Part shown: in pieces, positions 26,574 through 38,649 of the stretch
Numbering within the stretch: position 1 is the first letter of the stretch
Layout of the letters: every line of letters starts with the position of its first letter
Source of the DNA: Xenorhabdus ishibashii
GTDB lineage: Bacteria > Pseudomonadota > Gammaproteobacteria > Enterobacterales > Enterobacteriaceae
Assembly (NCBI RefSeq): GCF_002632755.1
Contig: NZ_NJAK01000001.1
Location: forward strand, 1,364,001-1,428,000
Reading direction: 5' to 3'
DNA length: 64,000 bases
Notes under the pieces: model-generated
The model's database searches: none
Told to the model about the DNA's origin: nothing
Seen by the model: the letters and a program-made list of their open reading frames with translations, nothing else
Program-made: the position numbers and the translations under genes

Positions 26574-29342
26574 TTAATCGATGGAGCGTTTAATTTCAAT
26601 CACTTCAAAGACTTCAATCATGTCACCAACGCGAACATCATTGTAGTTCTTCACACCGATACCGCATTCCATACCATTACGGACTTCATTAACGTCATCC
26701 TTAAAGCGACGCAAGGATTCCAATTCACCTTCGTAAATAACAACGTTATCACGCAATACGCGGATCGGGTTATTACGTTTAATGGTTCCTTCTGTCACCA
26801 TACAACCAGCAATAGCACCAAATTTTGGTGATTTAAACACATCACGAACTTCGGCAAGACCCATGATTTGCTGTTTGTATTCTGGTGCCAGCATACCGCT
26901 CATAGCCTGTTTGATCTCATCAATCAGGTTATAGATAACGGAGTAGTAACGCAGATCCAGACTTTCGTTTTCAATGATACGGCGTGCAGAAGCATCAGCA
27001 CGAACGTTGAAGCCCAGAATAATTGCTTCAGACGCTGCTGCCAGTGTTGCATCAGTTTCAGTGATGCCACCCACACCAGAACCGATGATTTTCACCTTCA
27101 CTTCATCAGTAGACAGTTTCAGCAGTGAATCACTAATTGCTTCACATGTACCTTGAACGTCTGTTTTCAGAACAATATTCAGTTCAGATACTTTGCCTTC
27201 TTCTAAGTTAGCGAAGATGTTTTCCAGCTTAGCTTTATGCTGACGAGCCAATTTCACTTCACGGAATTTACCCTGACGATACAAGGCGACTTCGCGCGCT
27301 TTTTTCTCGTCACGAACAACAGTCGCTTCATCACCCGCAGATGGAACATTGGACAGACCCAAAATTTCCACTGGGATAGATGGGCCAGCCGAAGTCACTT
27401 CACGGCCAAGTTCGTTACGCATCGCACGGATACGACCATATTCGAAGCCACACAGAACGATATCGCCTTTGTTCAGAGTACCGGACTGAACCAGAATGGT
27501 TGCAACTGGACCGCGACCTTTATCCAGGAAGGATTCAATAACCACACCATTTGCCATACCAGTGCGTACCGCTTTCAGCTCAAGGACTTCAGACTGAAGT
27601 AAAATGGCTTCCAGCAATTCATCAATACCAATACCAGCTTTGGCAGACACATTGATGAACTGGTTTTCACCACCCCACTCTTCTGGAATGATGCCGTATT
27701 GTGACAATTCATTCTTCACGCGATCTGGATCAGCTTCTGGCTTATCGATCTTGTTCACAGCAACAACAACCGGTACGTTGGCCGCTTTAGCGTGCTGGAT
27801 AGCTTCGATGGTCTGTGGCATCACGCCATCATCCGCTGCTACAACCAGAACAACGATATCTGTTGCTTTCGCACCACGTGCACGCATAGAGGTAAACGCA
27901 GCATGTCCTGGGGTATCCAAGAAGGTGATCATGCCTTTTTCAGTTTTCACATGATACGCACCGATATGCTGGGTAATACCGCCTGCCTCTCCAGAAGCCA
28001 CTTTAGTGGAACGGATATAGTCCAGCAGAGAAGTTTTACCGTGGTCAACGTGACCCATGATGGTGACAACTGGCGCACGAGCCTCTGCCTGCGTTTCACC
28101 CGTATCACGATCGCTCATCAGCGCTTCTTCCAGTTCGTTTTCACGACGCAGGATAACTTTATGCCCCATTTCTTCGGCAACCAGTTGTGCTGTTTCTTGG
28201 TCGATCACTTGGTTGATGGTTACCATTGCACCCATGTTCATCATGGTCTTAATGACCTGGGCACCTTTGACCGCCATTTTGTTAGCCAATTCAGCAACGG
28301 TAATGGTCTCACCAATCACGACATCACGGTTAACCGCAACAACAGGTTTCGTGAAGCTCTGTTGTAAGGTGCTAGGCTTACGTTGCTTACCTTTGGTTCG
28401 ACCAACGGCACGTGCTTCTTCGCGATCAGCTTTCGATTCAGAATGTTTGTTATTCTTCTTCTGGCGAGCTTTGCCGCCACGGGAGCGAGAACGACGATCA
28501 CCTTCTACTTTGGCGTCATTTTCATCTTCCGCATCACGAGCATAGCGGGAAGTGGTTACGTGGTAGTCACTACTTTCACTGTTATCAGAGTCATCAGTCC
28601 ATTTGTCTTGATTCTCTTCTGCCATTCGACGTGCTTCTTCTGCAACACGCTTCGCTTCCGCTTCCACCTTACGGCGCATTTCTTCTTCAGCTTTACGTTT
28701 TAAATTTGCAGCTTCGGCTTCACGACGCGCTTTTTCATTTTGCACGGCAGAGTGAGTCTGATCTGATTTTGGTTTGTTTTCGGTATGTTGCTTAATCACT
28801 TTTTCTTTTTCCGCCGCCTCACGCGGAGACAGTTTAGCCTCTTCACGTTTGGCTTTTTTTTCTGCTTCACGTCGAGCGCTCTCTTCTGCTTCACGTTTGG
28901 CTTTTTCTTCAGCTTCACGTTTAGCTTGCTCTTCCGCGAATTTTTTCGCTTCAGCTTCAAGCCGCGCCTTCTCTTCTGCCTCGCGCCGAGCCTGCTCTTC
29001 CGCTTCACGCTGAGCCTGTTCTTCCGCTTTAACCTGTTCAAGGGCATCACGGTTCACATATGTGCGTTTTTTGCGGACTTCAATCGCTACCGATTTACTT
29101 TTGCCACCGGTGCCAGGAACGTTCAGTGTACTGCGTGTTTTACGCTGTAGTGTCAATTTACCCGGCTGACCGCCAGAACCGCCTTGTTCACGGTTCAGGT
29201 AGGCCAGCAAAGCTTCTTTTTCTTTCTGGGAAACAGAGTCAGTTGCGGTTTTCTGAATGCCAGCATCAGCGAATTGCTGGATTAGACGTTCTTCCGATGT
29301 CTGGATCTCTTCTGCCAGTAATTTTACGGTTACCTCTGTCAT
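26574..29342 (-). CDS. infB: Translation initiation factor IF-2
   Basis: The 922-residue GTPase brings initiator fMet-tRNA to the 30S subunit and promotes subunit joining. An N-terminal helical subdomain (about 1-50) is followed by a long charged region of Ala/Glu/Arg repeats (about 105-200, repeating EEQARREAE). The G domain starts near residue 430 with GHVDHGKTS, and NKID and later domains reach the fMet-binding C-terminal barrel. E. coli IF-2 has 890 residues; the excess lies in the charged linker. Shorter isoforms from internal starts are known in E. coli and possible here. It lies between nusA and rbfA. Confidence 0.98.
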   Translation of the reverse strand: MTEVTVKLLAEEIQTSEERLIQQFADAGIQKTATDSVSQKEKEALLAYLNREQGGSGGQPGKLTLQRKTRSTLNVPGTGGKSKSVAIEVRKKRTYVNRDALEQVKAEEQAQREAEEQARREAEEKARLEAEAKKFAEEQAKREAEEKAKREAEESARREAEKKAKREEAKLSPREAAEKEKVIKQHTENKPKSDQTHSAVQNEKARREAEAANLKRKAEEEMRRKVEAEAKRVAEEARRMAEENQDKWTDDSDNSESSDYHVTTSRYARDAEDENDAKVEGDRRSRSRGGKARQKKNNKHSESKADREEARAVGRTKGKQRKPSTLQQSFTKPVVAVNRDVVIGETITVAELANKMAVKGAQVIKTMMNMGAMVTINQVIDQETAQLVAEEMGHKVILRRENELEEALMSDRDTGETQAEARAPVVTIMGHVDHGKTSLLDYIRSTKVASGEAGGITQHIGAYHVKTEKGMITFLDTPGHAAFTSMRARGAKATDIVVLVVAADDGVMPQTIEAIQHAKAANVPVVVAVNKIDKPEADPDRVKNELSQYGIIPEEWGGENQFINVSAKAGIGIDELLEAILLQSEVLELKAVRTGMANGVVIESFLDKGRGPVATILVQSGTLNKGDIVLCGFEYGRIRAMRNELGREVTSAGPSIPVEILGLSNVPSAGDEATVVRDEKKAREVALYRQGKFREVKLARQHKAKLENIFANLEEGKVSELNIVLKTDVQGTCEAISDSLLKLSTDEVKVKIIGSGVGGITETDATLAAASEAIILGFNVRADASARRIIENESLDLRYYSVIYNLIDEIKQAMSGMLAPEYKQQIMGLAEVRDVFKSPKFGAIAGCMVTEGTIKRNNPIRVLRDNVVIYEGELESLRRFKDDVNEVRNGMECGIGVKNYNDVRVGDMIEVFEVIEIKRSID

Positions 29343-29367
29343 TCTGTTCCTTCCTGCTACAGTTTAT

Positions 29368-30897
<1,530 letters not shown>

Positions 30898-31350
30898 TTA
30901 AAAGTGGGGTACCAGGTTCGCTTTCTGGATGTTGCTCAGTGCGAACACTTCGTCTTTTCCATCCACCGTAACCGTAATCATTTCACCATCAACTGCCTTG
31001 ATGATACCTTGCCATTTGCGACGGTTCTGCATTGCCATGCGTAAAACCAAGCTGACTTCTTCACCGATAAAACGCTGGTAATGTTCAGCCTTAAACAGTG
31101 GACGCTCAAGCCCTGGTGAAGATATTTCCAGGTTATAAAGCCCTGGAATCGGATCTTCAACATCAAGCACTGCACTGACCTGGTGGCTAACATCAGCACA
31201 ATTATCAACAGTGATACCCTCCTCACTATCAATATAGACTCGCAACGTCGATACACGAGCGCGAATAAACTCCAGTCCAACTAATTCAAAACCTAAAGCT
31301 TCAACTGGTGCTGAAATTATCTCTGTTAATTTTTGCTCTAATGTGGACAA
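30898..31350 (-). CDS. rimP: Ribosome maturation factor RimP
   Basis: The protein, 150 residues from the TTG at 31350, acts early in 30S assembly. [38 protein letters not shown] and [14 protein letters not shown] match E. coli RimP almost exactly. The start is a non-ATG codon. TTG at 31350 gives the E. coli N terminus and has a G-rich GGGGGTG upstream, while an in-frame TTG at 31362 would add four residues. A hairpin with a T7 run ends a few bases before this start, so transcription may be attenuated here. Confidence 0.94.
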   Translation of the reverse strand: MSTLEQKLTEIISAPVEALGFELVGLEFIRARVSTLRVYIDSEEGITVDNCADVSHQVSAVLDVEDPIPGLYNLEISSPGLERPLFKAEHYQRFIGEEVSLVLRMAMQNRRKWQGIIKAVDGEMITVTVDGKDEVFALSNIQKANLVPHF

Positions 31351-31367
31351 GCCCACCCCCAAGACAT

Positions 31368-31389
31368 AAAAAAAGGGCTATATTAGCCC
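31368..31389 (-). terminator. Terminator/attenuator immediately before rimP
   Basis: On the minus strand GGGCTA-ATA-TAGCCC is followed by seven T. The T-run ends about 17 bases before the rimP start codon. The shape is that of an intrinsic terminator, and its position suggests control of entry into rimP-nusA-infB. Confidence 0.75.
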
Positions 31390-31411
31390 AGTAGTTCTGC
31401 TGTCAAATAAC

Positions 31412-31433
31412 AAAAAACCCCGATACTCGGGGC
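31412..31433 (-). terminator. Terminator after the initiator tRNA gene
   Basis: On the minus strand CCCCGA-GTA-TCGGGG is followed by six T and lies about 140 bases downstream of the tRNA-fMet gene. A second terminator follows within 25 bases, just before rimP. Confidence 0.82.
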
Positions 31434-31575
31434 TTTATGCAACTGGACCCTGTTTACTGCCAGTGGTCTCAACCAACCTCTTTCTATACCTTTCAGAGCA
31501 AACTGTCAAACTTAAGATAGACATCTCAATGGCTGCTGGGTTATTACTGTTGAAAAGGTACAGGTTGTTAAGAAG

Positions 31576-31652
<77 letters not shown>

Positions 31653-31710
31653 TTCGAAAACGTGGCAAATCTTACGCTGATAATACTAAAAACGCAAGTT
31701 TCTAGATTAA

Positions 31711-31800
31711 TGGTGCCGAGGACGGGACTTGAACCCGTACGCCCGTTGTTTAGGCACTACCACCTCAAGGTAGCGTGTATACCAATTTCACCACCTCGGC
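31711..31800 (-). tRNA. leuU: tRNA-Leu(GAG)
   Basis: The 90-base gene has a leucine-type long variable arm, begins GCCGAGGTGGTGAAATTGG and ends in encoded CCA. The anticodon loop TTGAGGT gives anticodon GAG. It lies downstream of secG, as leuU does in E. coli, and 58 bases upstream of metY. Confidence 0.96.
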
Positions 31801-31887
31801 ACTGATTTTTATAGGACTGTTATTCTAAATAGTTATCTAAACTAATCGTTAAAACCAACAATCCTATTTCAATTCTTTTACTGAATG

Positions 31888-32223
31888 TTACTGTGGGATA
31901 TCACTATTTGGTTTTGCTGGCGTTGCCGGAACTTCTGCCTGTTTTTCAACTTTTACAGGTTCGACAAGGTTATCCCATTTACTGCTGGAACCCGTCTTAT
32001 TGCTGGTCATGTTACCAAGAATCAGACTGATAACAATGAACAACGTGGCAAAAATAGCCGTCATGCGGGTCATAAAATTACCGGAACCCGATGAACCGAA
32101 CAGTGTATTAGATGCACCCGCACCGAAAGAAGCACCCATATCAGCACCTTTACCTTGCTGTAGCAGAACCAGAGCGATTAGCCCGATACCAACCAGCAAG
32201 AATATACCTAAAAGAGCTTCATA
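31888..32223 (-). CDS. secG: Preprotein translocase subunit SecG
   Basis: The 111-residue inner-membrane protein stimulates SecYE-SecA export. Two membrane helices (about 2-22 and 52-72) flank the conserved LLQQGKGADMGASFGAGAS and GSSGSGNFMTRMTA. A short Ala/Pro-rich tail follows. The ATG at 32223 matches the E. coli start; an upstream in-frame start (32259) would add 12 residues. leuU follows on the same strand. Confidence 0.96.
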   Translation of the reverse strand, partial: YEALLGIFLLVGIGLIALVLLQQGKGADMGASFGAGASNTLFGSSGSGNFMTRMTAIFATLFIVISLILGNMTSNKTGSSSKWDNLVEPVKVEKQAEVPATPAKPNSDIPQ

Positions 32224-32405
32224 CATATGTTGTACCCGTTTCCTCGTGGTGTTTACCACAATTTCATAGCGACGTTATGTTGCATCACCCGCTCACAAAA
32301 TTAGAAAAATTAACTTATTGAGCGGGTGTGAATACTAACCAAAGCGTATCAGACACGCAAGATTAATTTTAAATCCTGACGCTGATCGGGTAAAAAATCA
32401 ACAAA

Positions 32406-33743
32406 TCAGCCGATTTTTTTCACAGCATCAGCAATACGATGCGCTAATGCCGTGACTTGCTCTTCATCTTCGCCTTCCACCATGACTCGAATCAATGGTT
32501 CTGTACCTGATTTACGCAGCAGAACACGACCACGACCATTCAATTCAGTCTCAACTGATTTTACGGTTTCAAGTACGGATTCTGATTGCAGGGGATCGTC
32601 ATTACCAGCAAAGCGAACGTTAACCAAAATTTGAGGTAAAAGTTTCATGCCACTACACAGATCATGCAGGCTCATATTATTGCGTACCATGGCACTTAAA
32701 ACTTGTAATCCAGCAACAATTCCGTCTCCTGTTGTAGTTTTGTCCAACAAAATTACATGACCTGAATTTTCAGCGCCCAGACGCCAGCCTTTTTCCTGCA
32801 ATTTTTCCAAAACATAGCGGTCGCCAACTTTCGCACGCTCAAATGGAATACCAAGCTGTTTCAGTGCCAACTCCAACCCCATATTACTCATCAGCGTACC
32901 CACGGCTCCACCACGTAGCTGGCCTTGTCTTAATGCTTCACGCGCAATGATATAAAGGATCTGATCGCCATCAACTTTTTGCCCCAGATGATCAACCATA
33001 ATGATACGGTCACCGTCACCATCAAATGCCAGACCAACGTGTGCTTGTTCTTCCAGTACGCGCTGTTGCAATAGACGAACATCTGTTGCACCACATTCTT
33101 CATTGATATTGATACCATTAGGCTCGCAGCCAATGGCAATGACTTCCGCTCCCAACTCTCTGAGCACATTCGGAGCGATATGGTAGGTTGCACCATTGGC
33201 ACAATCTAAAACCACTTTCAATCCATTTAAATTTTGCTCACTGGGGAATGTCCCTTTACAAAATTCAATATAACGCCCCGCTGCATCAACTATCCGATTT
33301 GCCCGCCCCAACTCAGCAGATTCCACGCAAGTCAGAGGTTTTTCCATTTCTGCCTCAATCGCTTCTTCAACATCATCCGGTAATTTAGTTCCATCAATGG
33401 AGAAAAATTTAATGCCGTTATCATAATAAGGATTGTGGGAAGCAGAAATGACAATGCCGGCTTCTGCACGAAAAGTACGTGTCAAATACGCCACGGCAGG
33501 TGTTGGCATCGGGCCAGTAAAGGATGCCGACAGTCCCGCAGCAGCCAATCCTGCTTCCAACGCAGATTCCAACATATAACCTGAGATTCGGGTATCTTTA
33601 CCAATAATAATTTTGCGAGAACCATGACGCGCCAGCACTTTTCCCGCAGCCCAACCAAGTTTCAGTACAAAGTCAGGAGTAATTGGGGTATTTCCCACTC
33701 TGCCACGGATACCGTCAGTGCCAAAATATTTACGGTTACTCAT
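32406..33743 (-). CDS. glmM: Phosphoglucosamine mutase
   Basis: From the ATG at 33743 the enzyme has 445 residues, identical in length to E. coli GlmM. It converts glucosamine-6-phosphate to glucosamine-1-phosphate for UDP-GlcNAc, the precursor of peptidoglycan and LPS. The active-site phosphoserine lies in [13 protein letters not shown] (about residue 102), the metal motif is DGDGDR, and the C-terminal phosphate-binding motif is [11 protein letters not shown]. folP lies 85 bases upstream on the same strand, as in E. coli. Confidence 0.97.
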   Translation of the reverse strand: MSNRKYFGTDGIRGRVGNTPITPDFVLKLGWAAGKVLARHGSRKIIIGKDTRISGYMLESALEAGLAAAGLSASFTGPMPTPAVAYLTRTFRAEAGIVISASHNPYYDNGIKFFSIDGTKLPDDVEEAIEAEMEKPLTCVESAELGRANRIVDAAGRYIEFCKGTFPSEQNLNGLKVVLDCANGATYHIAPNVLRELGAEVIAIGCEPNGININEECGATDVRLLQQRVLEEQAHVGLAFDGDGDRIIMVDHLGQKVDGDQILYIIAREALRQGQLRGGAVGTLMSNMGLELALKQLGIPFERAKVGDRYVLEKLQEKGWRLGAENSGHVILLDKTTTGDGIVAGLQVLSAMVRNNMSLHDLCSGMKLLPQILVNVRFAGNDDPLQSESVLETVKSVETELNGRGRVLLRKSGTEPLIRVMVEGEDEEQVTALAHRIADAVKKIG

Positions 33744-33828
33744 ACATTTCTTTCCTTTGCTGAACGAATTTTCTGCTCTCAGCTTTTTTGCTGACATCAT
33801 GTTCTTTACAAACGGTGTATTCTACAAA

Positions 33829-34680
33829 CTATATATTCTGTGAATATGTATTCTTTTCAGATAGCGTTGCATGAACAACTTGCATTGCCTGAACGGTTTC
33901 TTTTACATCATGTACACGGATAATCTGGGCACCTTTCATGGCTGCAATCACAGCACAAGCAACGCTTCCTGCTACACGCTCCTGCGGTGGCACATCAAGT
34001 AATTGACCAATCATGGATTTGCGAGACATCCCCGCCAGAATAGGTAATCCCAAATGATGAAATTCTTGCAAGTGGGCCAATAACTGATAATTATGCGATA
34101 AGTTCTTACCAAAACCGAAGCCAGGATCAAGGATCAGATTGTTTTTTGCGATACCCGCTGCAACACAACGATTAATTTGCTGTATCAGGAAGGTTTTTAC
34201 TTCTGACACAACATCTTTATAGTGAGGTTCTGCCTGCATTGTGCGCGGTTGCCCCTGCATATGCATCAGGCAGATCGGCAAACCACTTTGTGCGGCTGCA
34301 TCAAGTGCTCCAGGCTCCTGCAACGAGCGAATATCATTGATAATATGCGCTCCAGCTTTGGCTGATTCCCGCATCACAGACGCTTTTGAGGTATCCACAG
34401 ATATCCAGATATCAAAGCGCTGTGCCAGCGCTTCAATTACCGGAACGACACGATCCAGCTCCTCCTGCTCGCTGACCTCGTTCGCTCCGGGACGAGTCGA
34501 TTCTCCTCCCACATCAATAATGGTTGCTCCCTCTTTGATCATCTCAGCAGCATATTTCAACGCCGAATCAAAAGTATTATGGGTTCCACCATCGGAGAAG
34601 GAATCTGGAGTGACATTCAAAATCCCCATTACTTGTGGGCAGGAAAGATCGAGGACGTTGCCTCTGGCTGTCAGTTTCAT
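33829..34680 (-). CDS. folP: Dihydropteroate synthase
   Basis: The 283-residue TIM-barrel enzyme joins 4-aminobenzoate and the pterin pyrophosphate in folate synthesis and is the sulfonamide target. MGILNVTPDSFSDGG (about 18-32), GESTRPGA (about 60-67), DPGFGFGKN and GMSRKSMIG are present. The ATG at 34680 is the E. coli-equivalent start; an upstream frame start (34701) would lie in the ftsH terminator. Nothing in the motifs suggests resistance insertions. Confidence 0.96.
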   Translation of the reverse strand: MKLTARGNVLDLSCPQVMGILNVTPDSFSDGGTHNTFDSALKYAAEMIKEGATIIDVGGESTRPGANEVSEQEELDRVVPVIEALAQRFDIWISVDTSKASVMRESAKAGAHIINDIRSLQEPGALDAAAQSGLPICLMHMQGQPRTMQAEPHYKDVVSEVKTFLIQQINRCVAAGIAKNNLILDPGFGFGKNLSHNYQLLAHLQEFHHLGLPILAGMSRKSMIGQLLDVPPQERVAGSVACAVIAAMKGAQIIRVHDVKETVQAMQVVHATLSEKNTYSQNI

Positions 34681-34697
34681 CGCTAGGTGCCTTAATG

Positions 34698-34727
34698 TCA
34701 AAACCCCAGGACAAGCCTGGGGTTTAA
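34698..34727 (-). terminator. Terminator between ftsH and folP
   Basis: AAACCCCAGG (34701-34710) and CCTGGGGTTT (34716-34725) form a perfect 10-bp stem with a 5-base loop. It starts 22 bases after the ftsH stop and ends about 20 bases before the folP ATG. The downstream T-run on the minus strand is short (TTTTGAC), so read-through into folP is likely. Confidence 0.75.
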
Positions 34728-34746
34728 TGTAGGATAGTTAGCCGCG

Positions 34747-36669
34747 TTATGCGGTTGGGTTACCATCCGCAGGCTTTGAAGTTTGCTGCGAAGATGGAGT
34801 GTTATGGCGATTATTACTATTATTGCCGCCATTACCACCATGATTATCACCTTCCCAACCTGCTGGTGGACGTACTATTGTACGATTCATCAGATCATCA
34901 ATCTGAGGAGCATCAATGGTTTCATACTTCATCAAGGCATCTTTCATTGAATGAAGAATATCCAGATTATCCATCAGGATCTGGCGAGCCCGTACATAGT
35001 TACGATCGATGATGGCTTTCACTTCCTGATCGATTAAACGCGCGGTGTCCTCAGACATGTGTTTTGCCTTGGCAACCGAACGACCGAGGAAAACTTCACC
35101 TTCTTCTTCCGCATACAGCAATGGTCCCAATTTTTCTGAGAAGCCCCACTGTGTCACCATATTACGCGCAATAGATGTCGCCACTTTTATATCATTGGAC
35201 GCACCGGTAGAAACATTATCTACACCATAGATAATTTCTTCCGCTAACCGCCCACCGTATAGAGTTGAAATTTGGCTTTCCAGCTTCTGACGGCTTGCAC
35301 TGATCTGATCGCCCTCTGGCAAGAAGAACGTCACACCCAACGCACGGCCACGCGGAATAATCGTCACTTTATGAACCGGATCGTGTTCTGGAACCAGGCG
35401 GCCAATAATGGCATGTCCTGCTTCATGGTATGCCGTGGATTCTTTTTGCTCCTCCGTCATAACCATTGAACGGCGCTCAGCCCCCATCATGATCTTATCT
35501 TTGGCTTTTTCGAATTCGACCATAGAAACAACACGCTTGTTACCGCGAGCGGCAAACAAAGCAGCTTCATTCACAAGGTTAGCCAAATCTGCACCAGAAA
35601 AACCGGGTGTGCCACGAGCAATAATCGATGCATCAATATCAGTATCCAAAGGAATACGACGCATATGAACTTTCAGGATTTGCTCACGACCACGCACATC
35701 CGGCAAGCCAACAACGACTTGACGGTCAAAACGACCAGGACGTAACAGAGCAGGATCGAGAACATCAGGACGGTTAGTCGCTGCGATAACAATAATGCCT
35801 TCGTTACCTTCAAAGCCATCCATTTCAACCAACATTTGGTTCAGTGTCTGTTCACGTTCATCATGTCCGCCACCCAGACCCGCGCCACGCTGACGACCGA
35901 CTGCATCAATTTCGTCAATAAAGATGATGCACGGTGCAGCTTTTTTCGCCTGTTCAAACATATCACGAACACGGGAAGCACCAACACCAACGAACATTTC
36001 AACGAAATCAGAACCAGAGATGGTGAAGAAAGGGACTTTCGCTTCGCCAGCAATAGCTTTCGCCAGCAATGTCTTACCCGTACCTGGAGGGCCAACCATC
36101 AAGATACCTTTCGGGATCTTACCGCCGAGTTTTTGGAAACGGCCAGGTTCACGCAGATATTCAACCAATTCGCCCACTTCTTCTTTTGCTTCGTCACAAC
36201 CGGCAACATCGGCAAACGTGGTTTTGATCTGATCTTCCGTCAGCATACGGGCTTTGCTTTTACCAAAAGACATCGCCCCTTTACCGCCACCGCCTTGCAT
36301 TTGGCGCATAAAGAAGATCCAGACGCCAATGAGCAGTAACATTGGGAACCATGATATAAAGAGGGTCGCCAACAGACCTTGCTGTTCTGGTGGTTCACCA
36401 ACAACTTTTACCTGCTTATTGAGTAGGGTATCCAGCAACTTTTCATCCTGAATTGGCATATAAGTGCTGTATTTTCCACTGTTGTCCTTCTTAGTGAAAT
36501 CAATGTCACGACCCGAAATACGTACTTCGCTTACTTGATTCTGCGATATTTCATTGATGAAATTAGAGTAATCTACCCTACGACCACTAGAATCGCCGGG
36601 ACCAAAACTCTGGAACAATAACATCAAGACAACTGCGATGACTAACCAGAGAATCAGGTTTTTCGCCAT
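34747..36669 (-). CDS. ftsH: ATP-dependent membrane zinc metalloprotease FtsH
   Basis: The 640-residue inner-membrane AAA+ protease degrades LpxC, sigma-32 and misassembled membrane proteins. Two membrane helices (about 4-22 and 96-118) bracket a periplasmic domain. The AAA module has Walker [11 protein letters not shown] (about 190) and [17 protein letters not shown], and the zinc site is HEAGH (about 414). The C-terminal tail is unusually rich in Gly and Asn ([10 protein letters not shown]), unlike that of E. coli. The ATG at 36669 is the E. coli start; an in-frame TTG nine bases earlier also has reasonable spacing. rlmE precedes it. Confidence 0.97.
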   Translation of the reverse strand: MAKNLILWLVIAVVLMLLFQSFGPGDSSGRRVDYSNFINEISQNQVSEVRISGRDIDFTKKDNSGKYSTYMPIQDEKLLDTLLNKQVKVVGEPPEQQGLLATLFISWFPMLLLIGVWIFFMRQMQGGGGKGAMSFGKSKARMLTEDQIKTTFADVAGCDEAKEEVGELVEYLREPGRFQKLGGKIPKGILMVGPPGTGKTLLAKAIAGEAKVPFFTISGSDFVEMFVGVGASRVRDMFEQAKKAAPCIIFIDEIDAVGRQRGAGLGGGHDEREQTLNQMLVEMDGFEGNEGIIVIAATNRPDVLDPALLRPGRFDRQVVVGLPDVRGREQILKVHMRRIPLDTDIDASIIARGTPGFSGADLANLVNEAALFAARGNKRVVSMVEFEKAKDKIMMGAERRSMVMTEEQKESTAYHEAGHAIIGRLVPEHDPVHKVTIIPRGRALGVTFFLPEGDQISASRQKLESQISTLYGGRLAEEIIYGVDNVSTGASNDIKVATSIARNMVTQWGFSEKLGPLLYAEEEGEVFLGRSVAKAKHMSEDTARLIDQEVKAIIDRNYVRARQILMDNLDILHSMKDALMKYETIDAPQIDDLMNRTIVRPPAGWEGDNHGGNGGNNSNNRHNTPSSQQTSKPADGNPTA

Positions 36670-36726
36670 GTCACTCAAGGGATTAACCTCATATTACAAC
36701 TGTGTTAACAAATAGTAGTCAGGGTA

Positions 36727-37356
36727 CTACACTTTCCGCCCTGTCGCTACAATGTATACTTCACGTGATCGTGCCCGCGAAGATTCTGGTTTACGAACTT
36801 TTACCTTCGCAAAAAGGGAGCGTATTTCCCTCAGGTATTCATCAAAGCCCTCTCCCTGAAATACTTTGACAATAAAACTACCCCCAGGGGCCAGCACATC
36901 ACGACACATATCCAACGCTAACTCAACCAGATACATGGATCGGGGAATATCGACCGCGGGGGTTCCACTCATATTGGGAGCCATATCCGACATGACGACC
37001 TGGACTTTATTATCACCAACTCTCTCAAGTAATGTTTTCAATACAAGCTCATCACGAAAGTCTCCTTGAAGGAAATCGACTCCAACAATCGGATCCATCG
37101 GCAAAAGATCGCAAGCAATGACTCGCCCGCTATTACCAATCTGACTCACTACATACTGAGACCACCCACCTGGAGCAGCACCTAAATCAACAACGGTCAT
37201 ACCCGGTTTAAAGATTTTGTCGCTTTGCTGTATCTCATCAAGTTTAAACCAAGCGCGAGAGCGAAGCCCTTTTTTCTGCGCCTGAAGAACATATTTATCA
37301 CTAAAATGTTCCTGCAACCAGCGACTTGAGCTTGCTGAGCGTTTTTTATTGGCCAT
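36727..37356 (-). CDS. rlmE: 23S rRNA 2'-O-ribose U2552 methyltransferase
   Basis: The 209-residue heat-shock methyltransferase modifies the A-loop of 23S rRNA late in 50S assembly. The SAM site [15 protein letters not shown] (about 58-72) and the K-D-K-E tetrad regions (SDMAPNMSG near 124; [14 protein letters not shown] near 160) are visible. The ATG at 37356 matches E. coli; four codons upstream another start is possible. It is co-transcribed with ftsH and divergent from yhbY. Confidence 0.97.
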   Translation of the reverse strand: MANKKRSASSSRWLQEHFSDKYVLQAQKKGLRSRAWFKLDEIQQSDKIFKPGMTVVDLGAAPGGWSQYVVSQIGNSGRVIACDLLPMDPIVGVDFLQGDFRDELVLKTLLERVGDNKVQVVMSDMAPNMSGTPAVDIPRSMYLVELALDMCRDVLAPGGSFIVKVFQGEGFDEYLREIRSLFAKVKVRKPESSRARSREVYIVATGRKV

Positions 37357-37490
37357 TGTTTTTTCCAACTCTATTAATAAGGCGCCTTATTTTTTGCGTT
37401 CTCTTATCAAACCACACCACACTTTTATGGTGATAGATATGAGATGGCGGTAGAATATATCGTTTTCAATACCAACGAAGCAAAAAAACG

Positions 37491-37784
37491 ATGACTCTTA
37501 ACAAGAAACAAGTCCAATATCTGAAAAGTCTCGCTCATTCATTAAAGCCCGTCGTTATGATCGGCAACAATGGGTTGACCGAAGGCGTGCTAGCTGAAAT
37601 CGAACAAACTCTTTCGCATCACGAGCTTATCAAAGTTAAAGTTGCTGGCGAAGACCGCGAAGTGAAAACTTTGATCGCTGAAGCGATTGTTCGTGAAACG
37701 GGTGCACATAACGTGCAAATCATTGGCAAAATGTTAGTTCTCTACCGTCCATCGGAAGAACGCAAGATTAGTCTACCTAAATAA
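37491..37784 (+). CDS. yhbY: CRM-domain RNA-binding protein YhbY
   Basis: The 97-residue protein is a single CRM (chloroplast RNA splicing and ribosome maturation) domain that associates with pre-50S particles in E. coli. It shows LKSLAHSLKPVVMIGNNGLT with the GxxG-like loop, then HELIKVKVAGEDR and the C-terminal NVQIIGKMLVLYRPS. It is divergent from rlmE and convergent with greA, with which it shares a terminator. Confidence 0.95.
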   Translation: MTLNKKQVQYLKSLAHSLKPVVMIGNNGLTEGVLAEIEQTLSHHELIKVKVAGEDREVKTLIAEAIVRETGAHNVQIIGKMLVLYRPSEERKISLPK

Positions 37785-37832
37785 TCACGGCATATTTATA
37801 CAAAAGTGCCATATTAATTAATTTACTATGAT

Positions 37833-37859
37833 AAAAAAGGCCAAAAACTGGCCTTTTTT
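37833..37859. terminator. Bidirectional terminator between yhbY and greA
   Basis: AAAAAAGGCCA (37833-37843) and TGGCCTTTTTT (37849-37859) form an 11-bp stem with a 5-base loop. A-runs and T-runs on both sides give an intrinsic terminator in each direction. Confidence 0.92.
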
Positions 37860-37875
37860 CTTTGAAAATGGTGTA

Positions 37876-38352
37876 TTAAACATAATCCACGTTCAAAACT
37901 TCGAATTCCACTTGACCGCCAGGCGTGGAAATTACAACAACATCATCGACTTCTTTACCAATCAGACCACGAGCTATCGGTGAATTCACTGAAAGAAGAT
38001 TTTCTTTAATATTGGCTTCATCATCACCGACAATACGATAAGTTTGCTCTTCATCGGAATCCAAGTTCAGTACCGTTACCGTTGCCCCAAAAATCACTCG
38101 GCCATTGTTGATCATCTTCGTGACATCAATCACCTGTGCATTGGAAAGTTTAGCCTCAATTTCCTGAATACGGCCTTCACAAAAACCCTGCTGCTCACGA
38201 GCGGCATGATATTCCGCGTTTTCTTTCAAATCACCGTGCTCACGCGCCTCAGCGATTGCGGCAATAATTTGAGGCCGACGTACATTTTTCAAATGCTCTA
38301 ATTCTTCGCGCAATTTATCCGCGCCACGTACCGTCATCGGAATTTGTTTCAT
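37876..38352 (-). CDS. greA: Transcript-cleavage factor GreA
   Basis: The 158-residue factor rescues backtracked RNA polymerase by stimulating transcript cleavage. The N-terminal coiled coil (about 1-75) carries the acidic tip as [18 protein letters not shown]. The C-terminal globular domain includes [20 protein letters not shown] and [14 protein letters not shown]. Length and sequence match E. coli. It is divergent from dacB, with a 297-base spacer that contains tandem 13-bp repeats. Confidence 0.97.
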   Translation of the reverse strand: MKQIPMTVRGADKLREELEHLKNVRRPQIIAAIAEAREHGDLKENAEYHAAREQQGFCEGRIQEIEAKLSNAQVIDVTKMINNGRVIFGATVTVLNLDSDEEQTYRIVGDDEANIKENLLSVNSPIARGLIGKEVDDVVVISTPGGQVEFEVLNVDYV

Positions 38353-38408
38353 TTATTCAACCTCTAAATTAATCCTAAGCCCAAACAACATCTTCCTGAT
38401 TTTTTTTG

Positions 38409-38439
38409 TAATAACAGCACATTTTTTAATAACAGCACA
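38409..38439. repeat. Tandem 13-bp repeats in the greA-dacB spacer
   Basis: TAATAACAGCACA is present at 38409-38421 and again at 38427-38439, identical and 18 bp apart. They lie 57-87 bases upstream of greA and about 210 bases upstream of dacB. A regulatory role for greA is possible; a local duplication is equally simple. Confidence 0.5.
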
Positions 38440-38649
38440 ATGAGCACACCTTATCAGGCAGGCTTACAGATACTTAATAAAAAGAAGTGTAATTCAGCAC
38501 AATCTGAAGTCTACAGGCATAATTACCTGTCAATCTATCATTCTAACGTAGAGTTGATGATGGATCATCGTTTACTTTGCCTTTAAACAGCCCCTTAGTA
38601 TCATTAATACAAATATTCATGGAATACATCACTTTCATATGCGAGATCT

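Noticed and set aside
28700..29050. Repetitive sequence that looks like a short tandem-repeat array
   Set aside because: It is the Ala/Glu/Arg-rich linker of IF-2 coded in frame, with imperfect repeats and no spacers, so it is not a CRISPR array.
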